43,375 nucleotides of DNA from JAVBLV01 sp031553195 (GCA_031553195.1 JAVBLV010000099.1:1-43375); one strand, 5' to 3'; positions 35,552 to 43,375 are shown, counted from the stretch's first letter. The notes: a model not told the origin generated them from the letters alone. Program-made: numbers and translations.

Positions 35552-36203
35552 AAAATAATAATTATATTATCATCCGTTTATAGCGTTTTTATTTAGTAAC
35601 TTATCCTATTTAGCTTCTATATTTACGTGTCCTTTTGTATAGGGTTACATAAAAAGTGAAAAATCTTAAATTTATTTATTAGAAAAGATCAAATCTCACT
35701 CCTTCAAACCATTCAAATATAAACATAAATCAGCATATATCATATACTTGTAACTCACAATGATAACTAAATATAGCGTTAAAGCTTTAAAAAACGACAT
35801 TCTCAATTCTATGTCCAAATACAATAAATTTGCATTTTTTGAAGTTCTAAAGCTAAAATATAATGTTGTCTTCATAACTCGTGTATGTAGAGGTCATTTA
35901 TAATTCGAAGAGTCTTGTTCCGATATTTTGACAAAAGAAATACAATTCCCGAAGTCAGTATCAGTACATTATTTGCTAAATAGAAATTCAATAACAACTG
36001 ATAAAGAACATGTTTCATAGATTAGGCTATTTTATCTATAAATGACGAAGCGCCTAAGAAAGTCATAGGGTAATCTCGTTTCTTTCAATATCTTTAGAAA
36101 ATTTATCCTCTACCCTCAAACAATCTCAGAAGAGGATGTCGTGAAAGTTAGCTTTTGTAAATATCAATAAGACAGAATACTTTTAGATTATGTAATTAAA
36201 ATC
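35552..36203. other. Divergent intergenic region between sigma factor and mltD
   Basis: The 652 bases contain no supported gene. Minus-strand TATATTTG (35714-35721) is a candidate for the sigma factor gene, and plus-strand TAAATTTG (35825-35832) lies 371 bp upstream of mltD. No stable hairpin with a T-run and no RNA gene were recognised. Confidence 0.45.
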
Positions 36204-37703
36204 ATGGTAAAAAAAAATATTTTCTGTTTTCTATTTTTAATAATAATATCCGCCCCTGTATTTGCCCAAATAGAAAAGAATGACGAAAAATATATATTGG
36301 AATCTTATGAGGAGAATTTCGACAGCTTATTAAGCAACCTATTCTATAATAAATCTTTAAAGATCCAGAATAAAAATTTCCTATTCGATGAGAAAAAGGA
36401 ATTTGTTTCTGCATTGGATATTCCCGACTCGATATTTATACGTCGATTGAGATCCATTCCAAGCGTAGTTCCCATGTCATATAATGACAAAGTCAGGAAT
36501 TACATTGAATTTTATGTAAACCGTTACAAGAAAAGTATCAATGTAATGTTATCGCTTTCTCAGTATTATTTTCCTATTTTTGAAGAAATTCTCGATCAGG
36601 CAGGCGTTCCACTGGAATTGAAATATTTAACTATTATTGAATCTGCATTAAATCCACAGGCTGTTTCGAGAATGGGCGCTTCCGGTTTATGGCAATTTAT
36701 GTATTCAACCGGAAAGTTATACGACCTGAGAATAAATTCATTGGTCGACGAACGTCGCGACCCTGTCAAGTCAAGTAAAGCCGCGGCTAATTATTTACGC
36801 GATTTATACGGAATTTATAAAGACTGGACATTAGCCATTGCCGCATATAATTGCGGTCCCGGAAATATAAATAAAGCCATTCGCAGAGCGGGCGGCAAAA
36901 CCGATTATTGGGAAATTTATGAATATTTGCCAAAAGAAACAAGAGGATATATACCGGCATACATTGCCGCAACTTACGTAATGAATTATTATAAGGATCA
37001 TGGAATTTACCCTTCATCCATCAACTTTCCTACCCTTACAGATACTGTTTTGATACGCGAGGATATTCATTTAGGGCAAATTTCCGAGGTGTTGGGCATT
37101 TCCATAGAAGAATTAAGGGTTCTAAACCCCCAATATAAAAATGATATTATCCCCGGTAAAAGCGATGTATATTCATTAAAACTCCCTGTAAACATTATTC
37201 CTGATTATATTACTCTGAAAGATTCCATTGTTTTACATAAAATGGAGGATTTTTTCCCTTCAACTACTTTCAGTTCGGAAACCAATTCGAATGGCGGAAC
37301 CGAAAAAATATACCATAAAGTAAGAAAAGGGGAAACTTGGGCAAGTATCTCAACCCATTATGGAGTTGGGACTCCGGAGTTAAAAAAATGGAACAAATCG
37401 AACAGCAAGAGGCCTCCTGTCGGGAGAAATTTGATCGTGTACCGATATAATCCCATTTCAAAAATGCAAAACCAGAAAGAAGACATGAATGTGACCGGAA
37501 ATGAAACAGACGCTTCTAAATCCGATACAAAATCTTTAAACAACAATAGCGCGCAAACAATAAAAAAATATAAAGTCCGGAAAGGGGATTCATTATACAG
37601 AATAGCCCAAGCAAACAGCACAACAGTTGAAAATATAATTAAGTTGAATAATCTTGGGAAGAAACCGGTTATTATGCCCGGACAAGTATTAAGAGTAAAG
37701 TAG
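36204..37703 (+). CDS. mltD: MltD-type membrane-bound lytic transglycosylase with two LysM domains
   Basis: The 499-residue protein has a signal peptide (about 1-22, IIISAPVFAQ). An SLT-family lytic transglycosylase domain covers about residues 120-270. The catalytic Glu146 is in LTIIESALNPQAVSRMGASGLWQFM, broken in the usual way by GLWQFM and the AYNCGPGN motif. Two LysM domains bind glycan strands: about 372-416 (YHKVRKGETWASISTHYGV) and 456-499 (KYKVRKGDSLYRIAQANST). The enzyme cleaves peptidoglycan glycosidic bonds with 1,6-anhydro formation. No lipobox Cys is seen, so it may be soluble or anchored otherwise. It is monocistronic; the 497-bp gap after it holds a palindromic repeat. Confidence 0.94.
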   Translation: MVKKNIFCFLFLIIISAPVFAQIEKNDEKYILESYEENFDSLLSNLFYNKSLKIQNKNFLFDEKKEFVSALDIPDSIFIRRLRSIPSVVPMSYNDKVRNYIEFYVNRYKKSINVMLSLSQYYFPIFEEILDQAGVPLELKYLTIIESALNPQAVSRMGASGLWQFMYSTGKLYDLRINSLVDERRDPVKSSKAAANYLRDLYGIYKDWTLAIAAYNCGPGNINKAIRRAGGKTDYWEIYEYLPKETRGYIPAYIAATYVMNYYKDHGIYPSSINFPTLTDTVLIREDIHLGQISEVLGISIEELRVLNPQYKNDIIPGKSDVYSLKLPVNIIPDYITLKDSIVLHKMEDFFPSTTFSSETNSNGGTEKIYHKVRKGETWASISTHYGVGTPELKKWNKSNSKRPPVGRNLIVYRYNPISKMQNQKEDMNVTGNETDASKSDTKSLNNNSAQTIKKYKVRKGDSLYRIAQANSTTVENIIKLNNLGKKPVIMPGQVLRVK

Positions 37704-37727
37704 ATATTGTATTTCTCTAAAATAATG

Positions 37728-37735
37728 TAATTTTG
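37728..37735 (+). promoter_or_regulatory. Weak -7-like element after mltD
   Basis: TAATTTTG matches TAnnTTTG but no clear gene begins downstream before the membrane-protein gene at 38201. Short open stretches at 37756-37809 and 37811-37909 (LTEIQALINAMQNYKNHF) may be debris of a lost gene. Confidence 0.25.
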
Positions 37736-37934
37736 CCTTGTGTTAGAACCAATAATGTTTTTATTTTTGTGGTTTGAGCCATCTAAAGACGAACTTCAAA
37801 CAACCTAAAATCAATTGACAGAAATACAAGCATTAATCAATGCAATGCAGAATTATAAGAACCATTTCAAAATTTGCGGCAATGCATCCAGAGTTCATTG
37901 CCTTCTCTAGCCGGAAATTATTACTATAGTTCTA

Positions 37935-38095
37935 AGAGGTTGTCTAAATTTTTATGGAAAAGATTTTGAGAGATAAAAATAGCGAGTTTGCAGGCGGGAT
38001 TTTTCAAGAATAGTAGCGCTATTGGGTAAAAATTCCGACAAAAAATTGCATTTTTAAACTCAAAATACTTCATAGAAAATTTTTAGACAACCTCT
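37935..38095. repeat. Palindromic dispersed repeat (copy C, inverted orientation)
   Basis: This 161-bp element starts AGAGGTTGTCTAAATTTT and ends TTTTTAGACAACCTCT. Its sequence is the reverse complement of copies A and B along its full length, with GAGTTTGCAGGCGGGATTTT as a conserved inner segment and GTAGCGCTATTG at the centre. It lies between mltD and the small membrane-protein gene. Confidence 0.85.
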
Positions 38096-38200
38096 AAATT
38101 CCATATGGAAAAATCATTTTATTTTCCGGAATTTTCTTTGATGCTTTGAGCGGTTTTTACATATTCATCGTTAAAACAATTTGATAAATTTAGATTAGAA

Positions 38201-38671
38201 ATGGAGAATACAGACGAAAAAAATCAAATGGGAACCCCTTTTTATGAGGAGAATGAGATTTCCCCAAAACGATCCAATGTGCTAACTGTTTTTTTGATAT
38301 TAAGTTTCATCGGGGGAGCATTAAGTTTTTTAAACAACCTGATTATGGGGGCTACGTATGATTCCATAAAATTATTTATCGAAGATGGAAAAATACCTGA
38401 AGCATTATCTTTTATGGAAGATTCCTTCAATCTAATGTTTTCCGCAGGGAAAGGGTACTATTTCCTTTCAGCCCTTTTTTGCCTGACGTCTTTTATTGGC
38501 GCTATTTTTATGTGGCAAATGAAAAAATTAGGTTTTTTCTTCTACTCTGGAGCCCAATTGGTTTTGTTAATACTTCCCTTTGCTGTTTTAGGAGTGTTAG
38601 GCTTAGGCGAAATTCTATTAACAGCTCTATTTATAGGGTATTATGCATTAAACGTAAAAGATTTTCGATAA
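38201..38671 (+). CDS. Small multi-pass membrane protein, function unknown
   Basis: The 156-residue protein has a short polar N-terminus (about 1-25) and three to four predicted membrane helices: about 27-49 (VLTVFLILSFIGGALSFL), 86-106 (YYFLSALFCLTSFIGAIFMW), and a hydrophobic tail of about 110-150 that can hold two. A loop between the first two helices contains the charged segment ESYDSIKLFIEDGKIPE-like region. The protein resembles the many small Bacteroidetes membrane proteins of unknown function. It precedes the biotin ligase gene by 29 bp, so the two are probably co-transcribed. No function is proposed. Confidence 0.7.
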   Translation: MENTDEKNQMGTPFYEENEISPKRSNVLTVFLILSFIGGALSFLNNLIMGATYDSIKLFIEDGKIPEALSFMEDSFNLMFSAGKGYYFLSALFCLTSFIGAIFMWQMKKLGFFFYSGAQLVLLILPFAVLGVLGLGEILLTALFIGYYALNVKDFR

Positions 38672-38700
38672 TTTTCAAACCTAAATATATACTTAGCCAA

Positions 38701-39435
38701 ATGAGGATAGTGGCCAAATTTGATTCTTTGGATTCAACCAATCGATATGCAAACGAGGAATTAGATCTTTCCCAAATGAAGGATTTTGATGTCGTTTGGG
38801 CCCTTGAACAGTATGCAGGAAAAGGTCAACAGGAAAAGCAATGGGAAAGCGCCCCAGGAGAAAATCTTACGTTCAGTATAATATTGTTCCCTTCTTTTTT
38901 AAGTCCCAGCAAACAATTTGTTTTAACGCAAATATTATCTTTGGCTGTATCGGATTATTTGAAATTCATGCTTCCTGATGAAGAAGTAAAAATAAAATGG
39001 CCGAACGACGTTTACGTAAATAAAAGAAAAATATGCGGGATGTTGATTCACAACAAAATTATCGGCGAACAATTTTACGCTTCTGTTGGTGGCATCGGAA
39101 TTAATATTAATCAAAAAAAGTTCCCTGATAATATTGCTAACGTCATTTCCCTTTCAACAATTACTCATAAGACATATGATTTGGAAACCGAATTGAAAGA
39201 GGTTTTATATCGAATTGAAAATCGTTTCAACAAAATAAAAGGAAATAACATAAAAATCTATCACGATGAGTATCTTAAAAACTTGCTGAACTACAAGCGA
39301 AAAGCGAATTATATCTACAACGGACAGCCAATACGAGCAACTATTCAAGGCGTAAATAGTTTCGGATATTTAGAGTTGTTAACCGACAATGCCAGCCAAA
39401 TCACATGCGATATAAAAGGAGTTCAATTCATTTAA
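38701..39435 (+). CDS. birA: Biotin--[acetyl-CoA-carboxylase] ligase, monofunctional
   Basis: The 244-residue enzyme has the ligase catalytic domain but no N-terminal helix-turn-helix, so it should not act as a biotin repressor. Motifs are FDSLDSTNRYANE, the biotinyl-AMP loop AGKGQQEKQWESAPGENLT (family GRGR-type loop with Lys and Gln), IKWPNDVYVNKRKICGMLI, and GGIGININ. It attaches biotin to the carrier protein of carboxylases. A longer open frame from 38479 overlaps the membrane-protein gene; I prefer the ATG at 38701, which starts at the conserved MRIVAKFDSLDST. A 45-bp gap separates it from ung. Confidence 0.92.
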   Translation: MRIVAKFDSLDSTNRYANEELDLSQMKDFDVVWALEQYAGKGQQEKQWESAPGENLTFSIILFPSFLSPSKQFVLTQILSLAVSDYLKFMLPDEEVKIKWPNDVYVNKRKICGMLIHNKIIGEQFYASVGGIGININQKKFPDNIANVISLSTITHKTYDLETELKEVLYRIENRFNKIKGNNIKIYHDEYLKNLLNYKRKANYIYNGQPIRATIQGVNSFGYLELLTDNASQITCDIKGVQFI

Positions 39436-39480
39436 GAAGATCCTCCTTAATTAGAATAATCACTTTCAAAACCATTAAAT

Positions 39481-40167
39481 ATGAGCGAAATTAATCCTGT
39501 TATCGAAGAAAGCTGGAAACAACAATTAAAAGATGAATTTGCATCAGACTATTTTAGCGCATTGAAGGATTTTTTACTGGAAGAACGTAAGACTCAAATC
39601 GTTTATCCCCGGGCTAAACAAATTTTTGCTGCATTCGATTTAACTCCTTTCGACAAAGTAAAAGTTGTTATACTCGGACAAGATCCGTATCATGGCCCCG
39701 GACAGGCTCATGGTCTTTGCTTTTCAGTTCCTTGCGGAGTAAAACCGCCGCCGTCGTTAGTAAATATTTTCAAAGAAATAGAGGATGACTTAAGCATACC
39801 TGTTCCTTCGCATGGGAATTTAGAAAAATGGGCTAAGCAAGGCGTCCTGCTTTTAAATGCGACTTTAACAGTTCGGCAATCGCAAGCCGGCGCTCATCAA
39901 GGAAAGGGTTGGGAACGATTTACCGACGCAGTCATAAAAAAACTTTCTGATAATAGGACTGGATTGGTTTTCATGTTGTGGGGAAATTATGCCATTGCAA
40001 AAGCTTCGCTTATTGATAGTCAAAAACATACTGTTTTGAAAAGCGTACACCCCTCTCCCCTGTCAGCAAGTAGAGGTTTTTTCGGATGCAAACATTTTTC
40101 CATCACAAACGAAATCTTAGAACGCCAAAACCAAACTCCTATTGATTGGAATTTGAATTTGGACTGA
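39481..40167 (+). CDS. ung: Uracil-DNA glycosylase, family 1
   Basis: The 228-residue enzyme removes uracil from DNA. It has the water-activating motif GQDPYHGPGQAHGLCFS (catalytic Asp68), the PPPSLVNIFKEI segment, LLLNATLTVRQSQAGAHQGKGWE, and the DNA-intercalation motif HPSPLSASRGFFGCKHF. The C-terminus IDWNL is typical. Length is normal. It lies 45 bp after birA, and mobile-element remnants begin shortly after its stop. Confidence 0.97.
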   Translation: MSEINPVIEESWKQQLKDEFASDYFSALKDFLLEERKTQIVYPRAKQIFAAFDLTPFDKVKVVILGQDPYHGPGQAHGLCFSVPCGVKPPPSLVNIFKEIEDDLSIPVPSHGNLEKWAKQGVLLLNATLTVRQSQAGAHQGKGWERFTDAVIKKLSDNRTGLVFMLWGNYAIAKASLIDSQKHTVLKSVHPSPLSASRGFFGCKHFSITNEILERQNQTPIDWNLNLD

Positions 40168-40203
40168 CTTTATTGCAACGATAAAAGAGAAGGTTTATTG
40201 GCT

Positions 40204-40211
40204 TATCTTTG
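40204..40211 (+). promoter_or_regulatory. Candidate -7 element before the IS5-type fragment
   Basis: TATCTTTG matches TAnnTTTG and lies 26 bp before the ATG at 40238. It may be a host promoter left next to the transposase debris. Confidence 0.3.
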
Positions 40212-40237
40212 TATTAGTACAACAAAAGAGTAGATAC

Positions 40238-40530
40238 ATGAGTACCGAGCCAATAAAGCCAAAGAAAGTCAAACCGTTACCTGAACACCTAATACAGCGC
40301 AATGAAGTTGTAGAATATATTCAACAACATAGATCCAAACAACGGAAAGAACAGCAAAATTATCATCAACGAATTTTAAACGAGGTAGTTATGTTTAGAT
40401 ACAAAACAATTTTTGGTGGGGAATTAGATGCGCGAACTATAGAAAATCAAAAAATGGAAGTCAAGTTAAAATGCTTATTATTAAATAAATATAAGGCATA
40501 GGCATGCCCGTTTCTTACAAAGTTGCTTAA
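40238..40530 (+). pseudogene. C-terminal remnant of an IS5-type transposase, frameshifted
   Basis: The first frame encodes 87 residues, with the typical C-terminal transposase region NYHQRILNEVVMFRYKTIFG, then ARTIENQKMEVKLKCLLLNKY. The stop at 40499-40501 cuts it at NKYKA. Shifting the frame by one base restores GMPVSYKVA and a stop at 40528-40530, which is the expected family ending. About one base has been lost near 40498. The catalytic DDE core is missing and the unusual N-terminus (MSTEPIKPKKVK) may be unrelated sequence. Family assignment rests on recalled motif similarity, so it is moderately sure. Confidence 0.65.
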
Positions 40531-40576
40531 AATATTAACCCCTTGAAAAGATAGGGAAGTTCTAAATTTAGCGCCG

Positions 40577-40972
40577 TTACAACAAAGTCGTAGGAATACC
40601 TGATTGACGTTTCTTACCTCCATCCTCGGGGATTTCAACCCGGCGAACGGGATGGGGACGGTAGCTATCGTCCAACAAAGAGTTTATCAGTTCATTCTTA
40701 TGGTGTTTCAAGAACGGAAGTAAATCTTCCGTTTCCATTTTATCGACACCTCCTCTGCCACCGTTGGACACAACCTGCTTATTAGCGCGATTCAGATTTG
40801 TTAGCGACACAATGCGTTCTAATAAATCATCTTTGGTAAATTGCACTTCCACGAGGTGGTTTTCAGTTATCCCAATAAAAGTCTGCACTCTGGCATAGCT
40901 TTCGGATTCCGTCCTGTCCTTTTGCCGGCAGTTATCACTAAACGTTGATATTTTCTGCATTCCTCCCTTCAT
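40577..40972 (-). pseudogene. N-terminal fragment of a group II intron reverse transcriptase/maturase
   Basis: The 131-residue open frame contains the RT-0 region of intron-encoded proteins: LLERIVSLTNLNRANKQVV, SNGGRGGVDKMETEDLL, then SYRPHPVRRVEIPEDGGKKRQ and GIPT. A complete protein would go on for about 300 more residues with RT blocks and the YADD active site. Here the sequence breaks right after GIPT and reaches a stop within three codons. It is therefore catalytically dead. It is encoded inside the intron RNA remnant described at 40577-41391. Confidence 0.88.
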
Positions 40973-41391
40973 TAGGTAACATTCATTGACTACTCGTTTA
41001 AATAAAGTTCAGACCTTCCCCGAATGTCGATTTCTTTCGGGGACTATGTCCTCTGCTGACTTCTCACAGCAAGCTTTACTCCGTGCTTCTGAAAAAAAAA
41101 CATCTGCACGTCTGTGAAACCTCTTCAGTTAAGAATACATTCTTTCCATCTTATACCTGCCGGATTTACTTTGGATGTTTCCGGATAGTTATTGGGCTTT
41201 GTCTTGTCTGACAGACTTACCCACATCGCTTTAGCCTTATATCCGGTTTCTGTACGTCAGGCCAGATCTTTGCCGCAACCTTCCTTCGGATTCCAACTCA
41301 CAATGGACACCCTTGGCGTTGGCTAAACTCTTCCCACTATCAGGGTGTGTTAGGGACTTACACCCATTAGAAATACCCATGCTGGGCGAAC
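40577..41391 (-). mobile_element. 5' part of a group II intron (class C-like), truncated
   Basis: The minus strand from 41391 begins GTTCGCCCAGCATGGGTATT, a group II intron 5' end (consensus GUGYG). It continues with intron-domain sequence such as GGGTGTAAGTCCC, TTAGCCAACGCCAAGGGTG and GGAATCCGAAGGAAGG. These resemble the class C intron of Oceanobacillus, recalled from memory. The ORF of the truncated RT follows at 40972-40577. Domains V and VI and the 3' end are absent, so splicing is impossible. The intron starts directly after the T-run of the tRNA-Cys terminator. Class C introns are known to insert behind terminator hairpins, so the insertion site itself supports the class. Confidence 0.82.
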
Positions 41392-41434
41392 AAGAAAAAC
41401 CTCGTAAACCGTTAGATTTAACTGGATTACGAGG
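41392..41434 (-). terminator. Terminator of tRNA-Cys, target of the intron
   Basis: On the minus strand CCTCGTAA (41427-41434) pairs exactly with TTACGAGG (41400-41407). Inner pairs GG/CC and GTTA/TAAC lengthen the stem. A TTTTTCTTG run follows the stem. The intron relic begins at the next base (41391). Confidence 0.75.
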
Positions 41435-41442
41435 TAATATTG

Positions 41443-41513
41443 AGGTCTCGAGCGGATTCGAACCGCTGTACACGGTTTTGCAGACCGCTGCCTAGCCACT
41501 CGGCCACAAGACC
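41443..41513 (-). tRNA. tRNA-Cys(GCA)
   Basis: The minus strand folds as a complete cloverleaf of 71 bases. The acceptor stem is GGTCTTG/CGAGACC with one G-U, and the discriminator is U, as usual for tRNA-Cys. The anticodon stem GCGGT/ACCGT encloses the loop CTGCAAA (anticodon GCA). The T arm is AGCGG-TTCGAAT-CCGCT. CCA is not encoded. A -7-like element lies upstream and a terminator downstream, so the gene appears intact although surrounded by mobile-element debris. Confidence 0.96.
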
Positions 41514-41525
41514 AAATTAGGTGTG

Positions 41526-41533
41526 CAAAGGTA
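41526..41533 (-). promoter_or_regulatory. Candidate -7 element of tRNA-Cys
   Basis: The minus strand reads TACCTTTG, a TAnnTTTG match, 12 bp upstream of the tRNA 5' end. The distance fits a short tRNA leader. Confidence 0.5.
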
Positions 41534-41626
41534 ATACTTTTTCTTGAATTCAGAAAATATTTAAATTAAATGACTATCTGATAATTCACCTAAAATGATT
41601 ATATTTGCATATTAATCAATGTGTTT

Positions 41627-42150
41627 ATGAATTTACTTAATTTTATATCCCAATATCCGGACGAATCAAGTTGCCGGAATAAATTCAAAGAATTTCGTGA
41701 TAAACATGGAGTTAGCTGTCCTCATTGTGGACATACAGAACATTATTGGAAAAAAGATAAAGAATGCTACGAATGCAAGAAATGTCGAAAACGCCAAAGT
41801 TTGCGTGCCAACACAGTAATGCATGGCTCTCAACTGCCTTTCCGTTACTGGTTTATAGCTATCTATCTGCTTACCTCGACCAAAAAGAGTTTTTCCGCAT
41901 TGGAACTTCAACGCCGGTTGGGACATCCATATTACCACCCTATATGGGCCATGGTTCACAAACTTCGTCTTGTAATGGGAAAGCGGGATGAAAACTACAC
42001 TCTTTCTGGCATGCTGGAATTGGATGACGGTTTCTTTTCCACAGAAATAAAGGAAGATCAAAAAAATAAGCATTTGACGCGGGGACGTGGCAGTTAAAAG
42101 TTAAAAGAAAAGCAAAGTCTTGGTGATAGTAGAAAGTGAACCCACCCAGC
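41627..42150 (+). pseudogene. IS1595 (ISXO2-like) transposase, N-terminal part only, frameshifted
   Basis: From ATG at 41627 the frame encodes a zinc-ribbon (CPHCGHTEHYWK, then CYECKKCRKRQSL), followed by FRYWFIAIYLLTSTKKSFSA and LELQRRLGHPYYHPIW. The first catalytic region LELDDGFFSTE is present, and the frame closes at 42095-42097. In another frame SKVLVIVESEPT continues the family sequence, so at least one frameshift lies near 42090-42110. The C-terminal DDE part is absent; the sequence then passes into an IS4-family fragment. A GTG at 41621 is an alternative start. Confidence 0.8.
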
Positions 42151-42186
42151 GACAGTACATATGGAAGAAAAACGGAGAAGCAAAAG

Positions 42187-42363
42187 AATCCATTTGAAAA
42201 AAGTAATTTGGCATGGGCAGCGTGGATTATTGCTCGTTTAGGCGATTGGAAAGGATATGTAAGACAAAGACCGCCTGGCGTTATCATTTTACACGAGGGA
42301 TGGATTAAATTTCAAAATCTATTCGAGGGATGGAGGATCACTAAAATTGTGTATAAACGTTAA
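42187..42363 (+). pseudogene. C-terminal fragment of an IS4-family transposase
   Basis: The frame encodes NLAWAAWIIARLGDWKGY, then RPPGVIILHEGWIKFQNL and a closing YKR stop at 42361-42363. This is the conserved C-terminal tail of IS4-group transposases. No N-terminal or catalytic part lies next to it; the upstream neighbour is the broken ISXO2-type gene, so two different elements are joined here. The exact junction between 42150 and 42187 cannot be placed. Confidence 0.72.
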
Positions 42364-42370
42364 CTCCAAA

Positions 42371-42400
42371 AGAGAGGGAAAGCGGTTTCCTCTCTTTTTA
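42371..42400 (+). terminator. Rho-independent terminator after the IS4 fragment
   Basis: AGAGAGGGAAA (42371-42381) pairs with TTTCCTCTCT (42386-42395) with one bulged G, around a short loop, followed by TTTTA. It begins 7 bp after the stop of the transposase tail and was probably part of that element. Confidence 0.7.
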
Positions 42401-42590
42401 TTGCTAAAAAATCATTTGTTGCGACTAAATAAAATTTGTCGGAATACCGGTTTTTTGTTATTTTTGCTGCGCCTATGTAATTGCATCTTGTTTTGTTTTT
42501 TTTGACGCAACTAAATTCATACCTGTCCGAACAATTCCAATAATCGGGTTTTCTTGAAATAATTACGCTTGATTATCAGTATATTTGATA

Positions 42591-43375
42591 TCAAAATTTC
42601 AAAGAAAGCTGTTCGAAATTTTCTTTAGCGCGAGCCGAAGAAAACAAATCCGGTGGCGGCTTACTCCGTTTCCTTGCTTTGCGGACTTCTATCTTTGTAT
42701 CATTTACAATGTATCCAAGTCCATTGTATTGGGTCAGGCAAACCCGTATCAATGTCACAAAATGTCCGAAGCGGTGTTTGGTCTTGCAGATCGTTCTGCG
42801 GATAAGTTCCAAAAGCAAATAACAAATCAGGGCAATGAAGATTTGCGATTTGCATGCGTTCTCATTGGTTCCCAAGAATGTTTTGATTTGCAGGTTCTGC
42901 TTAATGAGTTTAAAGAAAGTCTCTATCAGCCACCGTCGTTTATATAGTTCGGCTATGCTGGCTGCACTCCAGTCCATGTTGTTGGTTATTAACTCTATGA
43001 CCCTTTTGTCTTCTTCTATGTAAACCACCACGCGGCGCAGGTCTACCTTATCCATCCGGGTTTCAACTGCCGCTTTACCCGTCAGACGAATGGCTTCGTC
43101 TTTCAATATGTGGAAATCTTTATCGTCGGGTAAATCAAGCTCTCTGACGAATTCATACAAAACATTGTCCTTGATACGTGTTACAAAATGATTTTCATCT
43201 TCTATCCTTGTTTTAAACAATTTAGTGTCGAAATATATCCCCTGTCATCAACAATAATAGTGTCTTTTGGGTATCGAAAGTCGTCAACACCCCACCTGTC
43301 ACTCACTTTGGCTTGAGTGATGTTGATCATGTCAGGAATCATGCTCACTTCGTCCAATGAAACATGCGCCTTGAT
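42591..43375 (-). pseudogene. IS4-family DDE transposase, frameshifted and cut by the window edge
   Basis: The minus strand from the window edge encodes a transposase whose N-terminal half lies outside. The first visible frame (SLDEVSMIPDMINIT, then DTIIVDDRGYIS, with the second catalytic Asp region VDDRGY) ends at a stop. The following frame from 43220 to 42591 (FKTRIEDENHFVTRIKD) continues the same protein. Removing two bases (AT) near 43229-43235 restores GYFDTKLFKTR. The YREK motif is intact: YKRRWLIETFFKLIK, where Y, R, E and K have the 2/3/6 spacing of the IS4 family. The copy is probably inactive unless the frameshift is programmed. Confidence 0.82.

Noticed and set aside
38479..38700. 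N-terminal extension of the biotin ligase by 74 codons
   Set aside because: It overlaps the membrane-protein gene in another phase and lacks any domain; the family starts at the ATG at 38701.
41237..41495. Short open frames on both strands over the intron and tRNA-Cys
   Set aside because: They cover structured intron RNA and the tRNA itself and carry no protein motif.
1..43375. CRISPR arrays, toxin-antitoxin or phage-defence modules
   Set aside because: No regularly spaced direct repeats and no Cas, nuclease or abortive-infection signatures were seen in any of the called genes.

Overview
The window is AT-rich chromosomal DNA from a member of the Bacteroidetes, most likely of the order Bacteroidales. 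The evidence is a full-length SprA (type IX secretion translocon), a protein with a gliding-motility/CHU_C-type C-terminal sorting domain, an S46 dipeptidyl peptidase, a short primary sigma factor without region 1.1, a DUF2795 protein, a PorT-like barrel, and several TAnnTTTG-type -7 elements with no clear Shine-Dalgarno sites. Palindromic dispersed repeats and decayed insertion sequences suggest a genome that has carried active mobile DNA and is losing some of it. A host-associated lifestyle is possible but not shown.

Layout: 0-0.5 kb holds the tail of an unknown gene, a terminator, a perfect palindrome and a truncated copy of a dispersed palindromic repeat. 0.5-9.2 kb, minus strand, runs ruvA-sprA-yraN-merR. 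9.2-12.6 kb, minus strand, has a small secreted-protein pseudogene, an S46 dipeptidyl peptidase (DPP7-like by its specificity residue) and a PorT-family barrel. 12.9-17.1 kb, minus strand, is pfkA-purH-mreB, with a palindromic repeat between purH and mreB. 17.5-26 kb, plus strand, has the DUF2795 gene, tsaE, alanine dehydrogenase, an RluB-type pseudouridine synthase with a very long charged N-terminal tail, and an AsmA-like protein translationally coupled to an AspT/YidE-type transporter. 26.3-28.8 kb, minus strand, has an ABC-F ATPase and a small tail-anchored protein. 29.1-30.1 kb is a YeiH-type membrane protein. 30.1-35.6 kb, minus strand, has an RluA-type synthase, a 1048-residue multidomain T9SS substrate and the primary sigma factor. 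36.2-40.2 kb, plus strand, has an MltD-type transglycosylase with two LysM domains, a small membrane protein, biotin ligase and uracil-DNA glycosylase.

40.2-43.4 kb is a mobile-element graveyard: an IS5-type transposase tail, a 5' relic of a group II intron sitting exactly behind the terminator of tRNA-Cys, an IS1595/ISXO2-type fragment, the C-terminus of one IS4-family transposase and a frameshifted copy of another. tRNA-Cys keeps a promoter-like element and a terminator.

Functional links: SprA is the outer-membrane channel of the type IX system, and the 1048-residue CHU_C protein at 31-34 kb is a predicted cargo. Most remaining genes are housekeeping. I found no CRISPR array, no defence island and no clear undescribed multi-gene system. 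The least explained signals are the roughly 162-bp palindromic repeat family (four copies), the recently duplicated 189-bp segment in the RluB tail, the small protein with a duplicated PRFY motif, and several long perfect inverted repeats between genes.
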